Positions 7,417-17,007 are shown, counted from the stretch's first letter. The stretch: 64,000 bases of DNA from Micromonospora saelicesensis (GCF_900091575.1 NZ_FMCR01000005.1:62001-126000); one strand, 5' to 3'. The notes: generated by a model not told the origin, from the sequence alone. A program made the numbers and translations.

Positions 7417-10400
7417 ATGAAACCCCCGCCGATACCGCGCACTGCCCTGCTGGCCCTTGCTTCCCTGCTCACCGTCACGCTCGTCGGTGCTCCGGTCGCC
7501 GTGCACCCCGCCGCCGCGGGCCCCCGACCGTCCGACGGCGCCCCACTCGCGATCGGCGGCGCGACCCAGTGGCGTGACGAACCCACCGCCGAGGCGCTGC
7601 TGAGGGCCGGCGGCAACTCCGCCCGAGCCGAGCAGTTCTACTTCGTCCTGCCGGACCGGTTCGCCAACGGAGACCCCCGCAACGACCGGGGCGGCCTCAC
7701 CGGCGACCGGCTGCGGACCGGCCTCGACCCGACCGACAAGGGCTTCTACCACGGCGGCGACCTCAAGGGCGTCATCGACAAGTTGGACTACATCCAGGGG
7801 ATGGGCACCACTGCCATCTGGCTCGCCCCGATCTTCAAGAACCGGCCGGTGCAGGGTGCCGGCAACGACATCTCGGCCGGCTACCACGGCTACTGGATCA
7901 CCGACTTCACCCAGGTGGACCCGCACTTCGGCACGATGGAAGAGATGAAGCGGCTGGTCAAGCTCGCCCACCAGCGCGGCCTCAAGATCTACCTCGACGT
8001 GATCGTCAACCACACCGCCGACGTGATCAAGTACGCCGAGGACAAGTACGCGTACGTGGACAAGGCGACCTCGCCGTACACCGACGCGCAGGGCCGGGCG
8101 TTCGAGGACCGCAACTACGCCGATGGCTCCCGGGCGTTCCCGCCGGTCGACAAGGAGTCCTTCCCGTACACGCCGACGTTCGCCGAACCGAAGGACGCGA
8201 GCGTCAAGGTCCCCGCCTGGCTCAACGACGCCACCATGTACCACAACCGGGGTGACTCCACCTTCGCCGGTGAGAACAGCGAGTACGGCGACTTCTTCGG
8301 CCTCGACGACCTGTGGACCGAGCGTCCCGAGGTGGTGCGGGGCCTGACCAAGGCGTACGGGGACTGGATCGGCGCGACCGGCGTCGACGGCTTCCGGCTG
8401 GACACCGTGAAGCACGTCAACATGGACTTCTGGCCGCAGTTCAGCCAGGGTATCGAGCGGGCCGCCGAGAAGGCCGGCAAGAAGGACTTCTTCATGTTCG
8501 GCGAGGTGTACAGCGCCGACCCGGAGATCAGCTCCAGCTACGTCCGGCAGGGTGGCCTGCCGGCCACCCTCGACTTCGCCTTCCAGGAGGCCGCGCGGGG
8601 CTTCACCGCCGGCGCCGGGTCCGCGAAGGCGCTCGCCGACGTGTACGCCCGCGACGACCTCTACGCGGCCCGGGACACGGACGCCGGCCGGTTGACCACG
8701 TTCCTCGGCAACCACGACATGGGCCGGATCGGCTCGTTCATCGCCGGTGGCGGCACCGACCCGGCCAGCCACCTGCGTCGCGACCAGCTCGCGCACCAGT
8801 TGATGTTCCTGACCCGTGGCCAGCCGGTGGTCTACTCCGGCGACGAGCAGGGCTTTACCGGCCCGGGTGGGGACAAGGACGCCCGCCAGGACATGTTCGC
8901 GTCGAAGGTTCCCGACTACCTCGACGACGACCTGCTCGGCACCGACCGCACCCACGCCAGCGACCAGTTCGACAGGGCCCACCCGCTGTACCGGACCATC
9001 GCCGACCTGGGCCGGCTGCGCCAGGCCCACCCGGCGCTGCGCGACGGTGTGCAGGTCACCCGGTACGCGGCCGACGGGCCGGGCGTCTTCGCCGCCTCCC
9101 GGATCTCCCCGGCCGACCGCACCGAGTACGTGGTGGCCGTGAACAACGCCGACACCCCGCAGACTGTCACGGTGGACACCTGGTCGGCCGGCGCCACCTT
9201 CACCGGCATCTACGGCGGCTCCGGCGAGGAACAGGCCAGCGGTGACGGGGAACTGACCCTCACCGTGCCGGCGCTGTCGGCGCTGGTGTACCGCGCCGGC
9301 AGCCCCATCGCACCGTCGGCCGACAAGCCGACCATCACCATCACCAGCCCGGCTCCGGACGCGTCGGTCGCCACCCGGGCGGCGGTCACCGCCCGGGTGA
9401 CCGGCGACCCGCTGGCCACCGTCACCGTCGCGGCCCGGGTGGCCGGCGGCCGGTGGACGCTGCTGGGCAGCGCCGATCACGCCCCGTACACAGTGCAGCA
9501 CGACCTGACCGGCCTGGCCGGCGGTACCCCTGTCGAGTACAAGGCGGTGGTCCGCGACGGCCGAGGCCGTACCGCCACCTCCCGGTCCACCGCGGTGGTG
9601 GGGACCCCGGCGCAGGGCAGCTCCCGGGAGTGGGCGGTGGTGCACTACCAGCGCCCGGCCGGGGGGTACGACGACTGGGGGCTGTACGCCTGGGGGGACA
9701 TCGACCCGGCGTACGTCACCGAGTGGCCGAAGGGGCAGCCGTTCGCCGGGGAGGACTCCTACGGCCGGTTCGCCTGGGTGAAACTCAAGCCGGGCGCGAC
9801 GTCGGTGAACTTCCTGGTTGTCGACAAGGCTGGTACGAAGGACGTCGCCCAGGACCGCAGCATCGACGTCACCCAGACCGGCGAGATCTGGCTCAAGCAG
9901 GGCGACCCGGCGATCTACCCGAGCCGGCAGGCGGCCGCCGGTGAACCGGAGCCGCCGGTCGAGGAGGGCACCGCCGTACTCCACTATCGGCGAGCCGACG
10001 GCAACTACGACGGCTGGGGCCTGCACCTGTGGGACGGCGCGGCAAACCCGACCGAGTGGTCCGCCCCGCTGCGGCCGACCTCGGTCGACGCGTTCGGGGC
10101 GGTGTTCCGGGTGCCGCTGGCGGCCGGTGCCACCGGCCTGAACTACATCATCCACCAGGGCGACACCAAGGACCTGCCCGACGACCAGCGGCTCGACTTC
10201 GCCAGCGTCGGCCGGGAGGTGTGGCTGCTCGCCGCCACGCCGGGCCGCCTGCTGCCGTCGACGGCCACCACGGCCAGCGGGGACACCGACATCGGCAAGC
10301 AGAAGGCGCACTGGATCGACCGGTCCACAGTGGCGTGGCAGACCCCGCCGACCGACGGCAAGACGTACGCGCTGGTCACCGCGCCGACCGGCGGGGTCAG

Positions 10401-12912
10401 CGTGGTCGACGGCGAGCTGACCGGCACGTACACCACGTTGCCGCTGCGGGCGCAGCGCAACGGGCTCACCGAGGCCCAACGCGACAGGTTCCCGCACCTG
10501 TGGTCGTACCGTAGCTTCGCCCTGGACCGGTCGGACCTGGCCAAGGTCCCGGCGGCGCTGCGGGGGCAGCTGCTGGTCACCGAGCGCGACGCCGAGGGCG
10601 GGCTGCTCGCCGCGACCGGCGTGCAGATCCCCGGCGTGCTCGACGACGTGTACTCCCGGGCGACCGACGCCACCCTCGGGCCCACGTACGCGGGGCGGAC
10701 GCCGAGCCTCGCGCTCTGGGCGCCGACCGCCCACAGCGTGCGCCTGCACCTGTTCGACTCGCCCACCGCCGCGCCGAAGACGGTGCCGATGCGCCGCGAC
10801 GACCGCACCGGCGTCTGGTCGGTGCGCGGCGACCACACCTGGACCGGCAAGTTCTACCGGTACGAGGTGCGGGCGTGGCAGCCGGCGGCGCAGCGGATGG
10901 TCACCGCGTCGGTGACCGACCCGTACTCGGTGGCCCTCGCCGCCGACTCCACGCACAGCCGGCTCGTCGACCTGAACGACCCGGCGCTGGCCCCGACTGG
11001 CTGGCGCACGCTGCGCAAACCGGCACCGGTGCCGGCCGCGAAGGCGCAGATCACCGAGCTGTCCGTGCGGGACTTCTCCATCGCCGACGACACCGTGCCG
11101 GCCGAGCGGCGGGGGACCTTCCTCGCGTTCACCGACCCGGGAACCGCCGGCATGACCCACCTGCGGGCACTCGGCGACGCCGGGGTCACCCACCTGCACC
11201 TGCTGCCGGCGTTCGACTTCGCGACGATCCCGGAGAAGCGGGCCGACCAGCGGCAGCCGGCCTGCGACCTGGCGGCGCTGCCGCCGGACTCGGCCGAGCA
11301 GCAGAAGTGCGTGGCGGCGGTCGCCGAGAGCGACGGCTACAACTGGGGGTACGACCCGCTGCACTACACCGTGCCCGAGGGCGGCTACGCCGTCGACCCG
11401 GTCGGGGCGGCGCGGACCACCGAGTTCCGGCGGATGGTCGCCGGGGTGAACGACGCCGGGCTGCGGGTGGTCATGGACGTGGTCTACAACCACACGTCGG
11501 CGGCCGGCACCGACGCGAAGTCGGTGCTCGACCAGATCGTGCCGGGCTACTACCACCGGCTGCTGGAGGACGGCACGGTGGCGAACTCCACCTGCTGCGC
11601 CAACACTGCCCCCGAGCACGCCATGATGGGCAAGCTGGTGGTCGACTCGCTGGTCACCTGGGCCCGGCAGTACAAGGTGGACGGCTTCCGCTTCGACCTG
11701 ATGGGTCACCACCCGAAGGCGAACATCCTGGCCGTCCGGGCGGCCCTGGACCGGCTCACCGTCGCTCGCGACGGCGTGGACGGCAAGGCGATCATGCTCT
11801 ACGGCGAGGGCTGGAACTTCGGCGAGGTCGCCAACGACGCCCGTTTCGTCCAGGCCACCCAGGCCAACATGGCCGGCACCGGCATCGGCACCTTCAACGA
11901 CCGGCTGCGCGACGCGGTGCGCGGCGGCGGACCGTTCGACGAGAACCCGAGAGTGCAGGGTTTCGCCTCGGGGCTCTACACCGACCCGAACGGCGACGCG
12001 GTCAACGGGTCACCGGCCGAGCAGAAGGCCCGGTTGCTGCACGCCCACGACCTGATCAAGGTGGGGCTCACCGGCAACCTGCGCGGCTACCGGTTCACCG
12101 ACACCGCCGGGCGTGAGGTCACCGGGGCGCAGGTGGACTACAACGGCTCCCCGGCCGGCTACACCGCAGCGCCGGGGGAGGCCGTCACCTACGCCGACGC
12201 GCACGACAACGAGATCCTGTACGACGCGTTGGCGTACAAACTGCCGCAGGCCACGACGGCGGTGGACCGCTCCCGGATGCAGGTGCTGGCGCTGGGCACT
12301 GTGGTGCTGGGACAGGGCACCGGGTTCGTCACCGCCGGCACCGAACGGCTGCGGTCGAAGTCGCTGGACCGCAACTCGTACAACTCCGGTGACTGGTTCA
12401 ACCAGATCCGCTGGGGCTGTGAACGGGGCAACGGGTTCGGTGCCGGTCTGCCGCCCGCGCCCGACAACGAGGACAAGTGGTCGTACGCGAAGCCGCTGCT
12501 GGCCGACCCGGCGCTGGTGCCGGACTGTGCAGCGATCAACACGACAGACGCCCGGTACGCCGAGTTGCTGCGCATCCGGGCATCGTCGCCGGTGTTCGGG
12601 CTGGCCACCGCCGAGCAGGTACAGCGGAGGGTGGCGTTCCCGCTGTCCGGTGCGCAGGAGACACCGGGTGTGCTGACCATGACCCTGGACGCTCGTGGGC
12701 TGGGCGGGCCGTGGAAGTCGCTGGCCGTCGTCTTCAACAGCACCCCGTCGGCGGCCAACCAGACGGTGACCGCACTGCGCGGAGCCGACGTGGCACTGCA
12801 CCCGGTGCTGGTCGACTCGGCCGACCCGGTGCTGCGTACCGCCTCGTTCGAGCGGGCGGCCGGCACGTTCACCGTACCGGCGCGCAGCGTGGCGGTGTTC
12901 GTCCAGAAGTGA
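7417..12912 (+). CDS. pulA: Secreted bifunctional alpha-amylase/pullulanase (two GH13 domains)
   Basis: Extracellular starch and pullulan degradation. 1831 residues. Signal peptide 1-~38 (TALLALASLLTVTLVGAP). First GH13 domain, about 50-640, with nucleophile Asp in DGFRLDTVKH (~328), acid Glu in MFGEVYSADPE (~361) and LGNHDMGR (~431). Two pullulanase-associated (PUD/CBM41-like) modules start near 740 (VVHYQRPAGGYDDWGLYAW) and 853 (VLHYRRADGNYDGWGLHLW). Then N2 and CBM48-like regions and a second GH13 of pullulanase type (about 1290-1830) with YNWGYDPLHYTVPEGGYA, DGFRFDLMGHH (~1428), LYGEGWNF (~1463) and ADAHDNE. ATG 7417 follows AGAGGAAGG. Natural fusion of this kind is known in actinomycetes; linkage preferences are inferred. 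Confidence 0.95.
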   Translation: MKPPPIPRTALLALASLLTVTLVGAPVAVHPAAAGPRPSDGAPLAIGGATQWRDEPTAEALLRAGGNSARAEQFYFVLPDRFANGDPRNDRGGLTGDRLRTGLDPTDKGFYHGGDLKGVIDKLDYIQGMGTTAIWLAPIFKNRPVQGAGNDISAGYHGYWITDFTQVDPHFGTMEEMKRLVKLAHQRGLKIYLDVIVNHTADVIKYAEDKYAYVDKATSPYTDAQGRAFEDRNYADGSRAFPPVDKESFPYTPTFAEPKDASVKVPAWLNDATMYHNRGDSTFAGENSEYGDFFGLDDLWTERPEVVRGLTKAYGDWIGATGVDGFRLDTVKHVNMDFWPQFSQGIERAAEKAGKKDFFMFGEVYSADPEISSSYVRQGGLPATLDFAFQEAARGFTAGAGSAKALADVYARDDLYAARDTDAGRLTTFLGNHDMGRIGSFIAGGGTDPASHLRRDQLAHQLMFLTRGQPVVYSGDEQGFTGPGGDKDARQDMFASKVPDYLDDDLLGTDRTHASDQFDRAHPLYRTIADLGRLRQAHPALRDGVQVTRYAADGPGVFAASRISPADRTEYVVAVNNADTPQTVTVDTWSAGATFTGIYGGSGEEQASGDGELTLTVPALSALVYRAGSPIAPSADKPTITITSPAPDASVATRAAVTARVTGDPLATVTVAARVAGGRWTLLGSADHAPYTVQHDLTGLAGGTPVEYKAVVRDGRGRTATSRSTAVVGTPAQGSSREWAVVHYQRPAGGYDDWGLYAWGDIDPAYVTEWPKGQPFAGEDSYGRFAWVKLKPGATSVNFLVVDKAGTKDVAQDRSIDVTQTGEIWLKQGDPAIYPSRQAAAGEPEPPVEEGTAVLHYRRADGNYDGWGLHLWDGAANPTEWSAPLRPTSVDAFGAVFRVPLAAGATGLNYIIHQGDTKDLPDDQRLDFASVGREVWLLAATPGRLLPSTATTASGDTDIGKQKAHWIDRSTVAWQTPPTDGKTYALVTAPTGGVSVVDGELTGTYTTLPLRAQRNGLTEAQRDRFPHLWSYRSFALDRSDLAKVPAALRGQLLVTERDAEGGLLAATGVQIPGVLDDVYSRATDATLGPTYAGRTPSLALWAPTAHSVRLHLFDSPTAAPKTVPMRRDDRTGVWSVRGDHTWTGKFYRYEVRAWQPAAQRMVTASVTDPYSVALAADSTHSRLVDLNDPALAPTGWRTLRKPAPVPAAKAQITELSVRDFSIADDTVPAERRGTFLAFTDPGTAGMTHLRALGDAGVTHLHLLPAFDFATIPEKRADQRQPACDLAALPPDSAEQQKCVAAVAESDGYNWGYDPLHYTVPEGGYAVDPVGAARTTEFRRMVAGVNDAGLRVVMDVVYNHTSAAGTDAKSVLDQIVPGYYHRLLEDGTVANSTCCANTAPEHAMMGKLVVDSLVTWARQYKVDGFRFDLMGHHPKANILAVRAALDRLTVARDGVDGKAIMLYGEGWNFGEVANDARFVQATQANMAGTGIGTFNDRLRDAVRGGGPFDENPRVQGFASGLYTDPNGDAVNGSPAEQKARLLHAHDLIKVGLTGNLRGYRFTDTAGREVTGAQVDYNGSPAGYTAAPGEAVTYADAHDNEILYDALAYKLPQATTAVDRSRMQVLALGTVVLGQGTGFVTAGTERLRSKSLDRNSYNSGDWFNQIRWGCERGNGFGAGLPPAPDNEDKWSYAKPLLADPALVPDCAAINTTDARYAELLRIRASSPVFGLATAEQVQRRVAFPLSGAQETPGVLTMTLDARGLGGPWKSLAVVFNSTPSAANQTVTALRGADVALHPVLVDSADPVLRTASFERAAGTFTVPARSVAVFVQK

Positions 12913-12917
12913 CGTGA

Positions 12918-12954
12918 ACCGGCCCCCTCCCGCGTCTCGCGGAAGGGGGCCGGT
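12918..12954 (+). terminator. Hairpin terminator after pulA
   Basis: Arms ACCGGCCCCCTCCCGCG and CGCGGAAGGGGGCCGGT pair over about 17 bp with one mismatch and a 3-nt loop, starting 6 nt after the stop. It also lies downstream of the convergent beta-helix gene ending at 12998. Confidence 0.85.
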
Positions 12955-12997
12955 CCGTTGTGCTGGCGCTACGCCGTCGTCACCCGAGGGTGAGCGA

Positions 12998-14653
12998 TCA
13001 GGCGAAGCAGTTCTCGATCGTGCCGCCCGGAATGGCCAGGCAGTTGGTCGGACGGTTCGCGGTGATGGCGGACTTGTCGTCCACGTTCACGTCTCCGAAG
13101 AAGCTGAAGACACCGCCCGGCTCGAAGGTGGAGAAGTTGTGGGCGACCTTCGTCTTCGACAGGTTGACCTCGCCGAAGATGTTGAAGATGCCGCCGCCGA
13201 CCCCGATCGGGCCGATGGCCCGGTTGCCGACAACCTCGCTGTCGCGCAGCGTGGTGACGCTGCCGACGTTGAAGAGCCCGCCGCCGAAGAAGCCGGCGGT
13301 GTTGTCCTTGATGCTGCTCTTCTCGAACGTGACCGCGCTGTCGAAGGCGATGGCCACACCGCCACCGACACCGGCGGTGCTGTTGCGCTCCACAGTGACG
13401 TTGTGCAGGTTCAGCTGGCTGTCCGCCGCAGCGATACCGCCACCAGCGAGAACCGCGGTGTTCGAGACGAACTTGGTCTCGTACGCCGTGGTGTTGCCCT
13501 CGATGTCGAGGTAGCCACCACCGAAGCCGAGCGTCTCGTTGTCGGTGATCTCGGCCTTCTTGAGCTCGACCGTTCCGCCGTCGACGTCGTCGGTGAAGAT
13601 CCGCGCGGCACCGTTGGAGATACCGCCACCACCGATGATGGCGGTGTTGTCCTTGATCTTCGACTCCTCGACCTTGAGCAGGCCGGCGTTGAACACACCG
13701 CCACCGAAGAAGAAGGCGGTGTTACGGGTGACGGTGCTGTGCCAGATCTTCGTGGTGCCGAAGTTGGCCACGCCACCGCCGTTGCCGCCCGACTGGTTCA
13801 GGACGACCTCGGACTCCAGGATCTCGGCCGTGCCGCCCGGCTGCACCAGGATGCCGGCGCCGTCGGTGGCGTCCGGGTACTCCACGAGCGGCGTGACGAC
13901 ACCCGCCTTCGCGGTCGGCGCGGCCTTGGGCGTCACCTTCGGCGTCGCCGTCAGGCCCGCCTTCGGGTTGGCCTGACGGGCGGTGAGCGCCTGGTTCAGC
14001 GGGACGCCCGCCTTCACCTGCGCCGCGATCGCCTCGGAGTCCGAGTACGACGCCCAGACGGCCGCCGGCTCGACGCTGTTGTACAGCTCCAGGGTCTGGC
14101 CACCCTTGATGGTCAGGCCCTTGATGGTGAGGTGACCACCGGCGCCGACGTTGAGGATGCGGAAGTAGTCCGCCGTGGCTTCCCGAGAGATCGTGGTGTG
14201 CTCGCCCTTGAGCGTGATCCGCTCGGTGATGACCGGCAGGCCGTTGCCCTCGTAGTCGTTGCGGGTCAGGTTGTAGGTGCAGCCCTTGGCCAGCTCCAGC
14301 ACACCGCCGTGCTTGTTGTTGGCGAACACGATCGCCTGAATCAGCTTGTCGGTGTCGCAGGGCACCTCCTTCCCGCGCTCGTGGTCCTTGTCGCGGTCCT
14401 TGTCCCGGTCCTTGTCGTCCCGGTTCTTGTCCTTGTCCCAGTCGCGCGCCTCGTCACCCCGCTGGTCGCCGTCCTTGCTGACCTGCGCGGTGTTCCAGTT
14501 CAAGCCGACCGCTCCGGCGCTGCCCGCGACGCCAACCGCCGCGAGACTGATCACGCCCGTCAAACCGGCCACGCCACTGGCGAGCCAGAGCTTGCGGCGG
14601 CTCTTGGCCGTCGCCCGCCCGGAGGCTTCGTTGTTCGTTAGGTAGTTGGACAT
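12998..14653 (-). CDS. Secreted right-handed beta-helix protein (paralogue 1)
   Basis: 551 residues. N-terminus has a Tat-like signal (SRRKLWLASGVAGLTGVISL), then a highly charged Asp/Lys linker (DKDRDKDRDKDHERGK), then a CSLREA-like cap, VPCDTDKLIQAIVFANN..GGVLELAKGCTY. From about 290 on, repeated coils of the type GGGVFNAGLLKVEESKIKDNTA form a parallel beta-helix, as in polymorphic outer-membrane proteins and pectate-lyase-like folds. No polysaccharide-lyase catalytic set is evident, so it may be a surface, spore or adhesion protein. The C-terminus ends NCFA, a pair-forming Cys with NCLA upstream. Its leader shares a palindrome and promoter blocks with its paralogue at 14945. Confidence 0.8.
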   Translation of the reverse strand: MSNYLTNNEASGRATAKSRRKLWLASGVAGLTGVISLAAVGVAGSAGAVGLNWNTAQVSKDGDQRGDEARDWDKDKNRDDKDRDKDRDKDHERGKEVPCDTDKLIQAIVFANNKHGGVLELAKGCTYNLTRNDYEGNGLPVITERITLKGEHTTISREATADYFRILNVGAGGHLTIKGLTIKGGQTLELYNSVEPAAVWASYSDSEAIAAQVKAGVPLNQALTARQANPKAGLTATPKVTPKAAPTAKAGVVTPLVEYPDATDGAGILVQPGGTAEILESEVVLNQSGGNGGGVANFGTTKIWHSTVTRNTAFFFGGGVFNAGLLKVEESKIKDNTAIIGGGGISNGAARIFTDDVDGGTVELKKAEITDNETLGFGGGYLDIEGNTTAYETKFVSNTAVLAGGGIAAADSQLNLHNVTVERNSTAGVGGGVAIAFDSAVTFEKSSIKDNTAGFFGGGLFNVGSVTTLRDSEVVGNRAIGPIGVGGGIFNIFGEVNLSKTKVAHNFSTFEPGGVFSFFGDVNVDDKSAITANRPTNCLAIPGGTIENCFA

Positions 14654-14714
14654 CGGAGCTCTCTGCCCTCTCCTCGTACCAGACAGGGTCGCCGCCGTCA
14701 GACGGGCGTCCCCT

Positions 14715-14733
14715 GCTACAAATCGGTTGTAGC
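14715..14733 (-). promoter_or_regulatory. Palindrome in the leader of beta-helix gene 1
   Basis: GCTACAA-N5-TTGTAGC, perfect 7-bp arms, lies with its near edge exactly 62 nt from the start codon at 14653. The same palindrome lies exactly 62 nt from the start of the paralogue at 16759. Upstream in the gene direction, both leaders share TTCTCATACGGTG (14743-14755) and GATAAGYCCGC (near 14770-14780). It may be an operator or an mRNA hairpin. Confidence 0.7.
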
Positions 14734-14882
14734 TCCCAAAACCACCGTATGAGAAGGTTCCTCGCCTCGCGGGCTTATCCGAGAGAAGCCCACATTCGGT
14801 TCATGTTGCCCCCAGCGGGGCCCGGACCGACACACCGCCGCCCAAGCCGGCCTGCACGCGCCTGACCTGCCCAAATGGGTAC

Positions 14883-14914
14883 GCCCCTCCGAGCCGGTCA
14901 CGGCTCGAAGGGGC
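14883..14914 (-). terminator. Hairpin terminator after beta-helix gene 2
   Basis: Arms GCCCCTCCGAGCCG (14883-14896) and CGGCTCGAAGGGGC (14901-14914) pair over 14 bp with one mismatch and a 4-nt loop, 31 nt past the stop of the gene at 14945. It separates the two paralogues, so each has its own transcript. Confidence 0.8.
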
Positions 14915-14944
14915 GCGCCCTCTATGTGTTTCGGCCCCACCCGA

Positions 14945-16759
14945 TCAGGCGAAGCAGTCCAAAACGTTGAAGCAGTTGGTCGGGCGGTTGGCAGTGACGG
15001 CGGACTCGTCGTCCAGCGTCACGGTGCCGCCGATGCTGTTGAAGATGCCCCCCGGCTCAAGGGTGGAGAAGTTGTGCGCCACCTTCGTCCGGTGGAGCGT
15101 GACCTCGCCGCCCTCGGTGTTGAGGATGCCGCCGCCGCGGCCGAACGGACCGACGGCCCGGTTGCCCGACACCTCGCTGTCGCGCAGCGTGGTGACGCTC
15201 TCCTCGTTGAAGAGGCCGGCGCCGGAGAAGCCCGCGGTGTTGTCGTTGATCCTGCTGTTCTCGATCGTCGCAACGCTGTCGTCGGTCACGGCCAGGCCAC
15301 CACCCGAGCGACCGGCGCTGTTCTTGACCACCGTGGCGTCCTTGAGGGTGAGCTGGCTGTCGACCACCGCGACGCCACCACCGTCGAGCAGCGCGGTGTT
15401 GTCACTGACAGTCGTCTGGTGCAACGTCGTGGTGCCCTCGACATCCAGGACGCCGCCGCCGAAGCCGAGCGTCTCGTTGTCGGTGACCTCGCTCTTGTAA
15501 ACCCAGACGGAGCCGCCGTCGACGTCCTCCGTGAAGATCCGCGCCGCACCGTTGGAGATGCCGCCGCCGCCGATGATCCCGGTGTTGTCCTTGATCTTCG
15601 ACTCGTCGACCTGGAGTACACCGGCGTTGAAGATGCCGCCGCCGAAGAAGAAGGCGGTGTTGTGCGCAACCGTCGTCTTGCTGAGCCTGGTGCTGCCGAA
15701 GTTGGCCAACCCGCCGCCGTTGCCGCCGGACTGGTTGTAGAGCAACTCGCTGTCCAGAATCTCCGCGCGACCACCGGGCTGCACCAGCACCCCGGCGCCG
15801 TCGGTGAACCCGGGCTGCTCGACCAGCGGCACCACCGCCGTACCGGCACCCACCGGCTTCGCCGCCGCTACCGGCTTGGCCGTGGCGGCCTTGGTGGCAG
15901 TCGGGGCGGCCTTTGTTGCTGCCGCTGCGGGCTTGGCTGGCGCTGCCTTGGCGGGCGCTGCCTTGGCGGGCGCTGCCTTGGCGGTGCCCTTCGCTGCCGG
16001 CTTCGCTGCCGGCTTCGCTGCCGGCTTCGCTCCCGGTGACTCGGCCACGGTCGAGCGGACCTGGACCGAGTACGGCGCCCAGACCGTTGCCGGGTCGGCG
16101 GTTATCGGGGACTGAAGGGTCTGGCCACCCCTGATGCTCAGGCCCTTGAGAGTGAGGTGCCCGCCAGCGCCGACGTTGAGAATGCGGAAGTAGTCGGCCG
16201 TGGCCTCGCGACCGATGGTGGTGTGCTCACCCTTGAGGGTGATGTGCTCGGTGATCACCGGGAGGGCGTTGCCGTCCTGGTTGCGAGTCAGGGTGTAGGT
16301 GCAGCCCTTGGCCAGCTCCAGCACGCCGCCGTTTTCGTTGTTGGCGAACGTGATCGCCTGGATCAGCTTGTCGGAGTCGCACGGGACCTGCTTGGTGCGG
16401 TCCTTCTCGTCGTGCTTGCCGTCCTTGCCGTCCTTACGGTCCTTGCCATCCTCGCCGGACCGGTCGTCGAAGCCGCTCCAGTCGCCGCCGCTCCACTCGT
16501 CGTCCTGACCGCCGTCGTCCTTGGCGCCGCCCTTGTCCGCGCCGCCGTCGTCGCTGACGTTCTGCCGGTTGGTCGACGGCTGCGCGTCGGACACCTGGTC
16601 GGACTTCGGCTTGTCGTCCCGAGCGGCGACGCCGCCGAGGGCCGCCAGGCCGACCACGCCCGTCAGCCCGGCCACGCCGGCGACCCAGAGCGCCCGCCTT
16701 CGCCGTGTTGGCGGAGCTGTCGAGGCCCCGCCGTCGGTACTCGTTACGTCGTTGGACAT
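14945..16759 (-). CDS. Secreted right-handed beta-helix protein (paralogue 2)
   Basis: 604 residues, clearly paralogous to the gene at 12998 along its whole length. Tat-like signal (RRRRALWVAGVAGLTGVVGL), Asp/Lys/Gly-rich linker, then VPCDSDKLIQAITFANN and GGVLELAKGCTYTLTRNQDG. An Ala-Lys-Pro segment (AKPAAKPAAKPAAKG, then AKAAPAKAAPAKAAP) is inserted before the beta-helix coils; the first paralogue has only a short PKVTPKAAPTAKAG there. The coil region (ISNGAARIFTEDVDGGSV, SKIKDNTGIIGGGGISNG) is nearly identical to paralogue 1. ATG 16759 follows GGAAGG; the frame extends upstream to 16852 but without signal sequence. Function unknown; secreted or surface-bound. Confidence 0.8.
   Translation of the reverse strand: MSNDVTSTDGGASTAPPTRRRRALWVAGVAGLTGVVGLAALGGVAARDDKPKSDQVSDAQPSTNRQNVSDDGGADKGGAKDDGGQDDEWSGGDWSGFDDRSGEDGKDRKDGKDGKHDEKDRTKQVPCDSDKLIQAITFANNENGGVLELAKGCTYTLTRNQDGNALPVITEHITLKGEHTTIGREATADYFRILNVGAGGHLTLKGLSIRGGQTLQSPITADPATVWAPYSVQVRSTVAESPGAKPAAKPAAKPAAKGTAKAAPAKAAPAKAAPAKPAAAATKAAPTATKAATAKPVAAAKPVGAGTAVVPLVEQPGFTDGAGVLVQPGGRAEILDSELLYNQSGGNGGGLANFGSTRLSKTTVAHNTAFFFGGGIFNAGVLQVDESKIKDNTGIIGGGGISNGAARIFTEDVDGGSVWVYKSEVTDNETLGFGGGVLDVEGTTTLHQTTVSDNTALLDGGGVAVVDSQLTLKDATVVKNSAGRSGGGLAVTDDSVATIENSRINDNTAGFSGAGLFNEESVTTLRDSEVSGNRAVGPFGRGGGILNTEGGEVTLHRTKVAHNFSTLEPGGIFNSIGGTVTLDDESAVTANRPTNCFNVLDCFA
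15939..16032 (-). repeat. In-frame 15-nt and 12-nt tandem repeats
   Basis: Three copies near GCGCTGCCTTGGCGG (15 nt) followed by about four copies of CTTCGCTGCCGG (12 nt), as read on the plus strand. They encode the Ala-Lys-Pro linker of beta-helix paralogue 2 and are absent from paralogue 1, so the linker has expanded by repeat slippage. Confidence 0.8.
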
Positions 16760-16820
16760 CAGAGCCTTCCGCCCTTTCCTGCTACCAGACGGGATCGCAC
16801 CGCCCGAGGCGCCACGACCA

Positions 16821-16839
16821 GCTACAAATGGGTTGTAGC
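16821..16839 (-). promoter_or_regulatory. Palindrome in the leader of beta-helix gene 2
   Basis: GCTACAA-N5-TTGTAGC, with only the central bases differing from the copy at 14715, and the same 62-nt distance to the start codon. Upstream, CACCGTATGAGAA (16850-16862) and CTTATCTGAGATAA (16881-16894; contains the 13-bp palindrome TTATCTGAGATAA) correspond to blocks before paralogue 1. The rest of 16760-17007 shows no gene. Confidence 0.7.
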
Positions 16840-17007
16840 CTCTGATCCTCACCGTATGAGAACTATCTTCGCGATGCGGACTTATCTGAGATAACCACGC
16901 ATTCGGCGCAGGTCAGGTGAGGGTGGCCAACCGGTCCGGGTCGGTAGAAAGGTCCCGAGCAGCACGAACACCGGCCGTTGCCGGCCCTCGGGGGATCACG
17001 AAAGAAA

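Noticed and set aside
6586..11712. Minus-strand open frame of 1708 codons opposite pulA
   Set aside because: Its product is Gly/Arg/Val-rich without motifs; the plus-strand frame encodes an intact two-domain GH13 enzyme. It is a shadow caused by high third-position GC.
14654..14800. Known c-di-GMP or c-di-AMP riboswitch in the beta-helix leaders
   Set aside because: The characteristic conserved cores of those classes are not seen; only shared palindromes and blocks are present.
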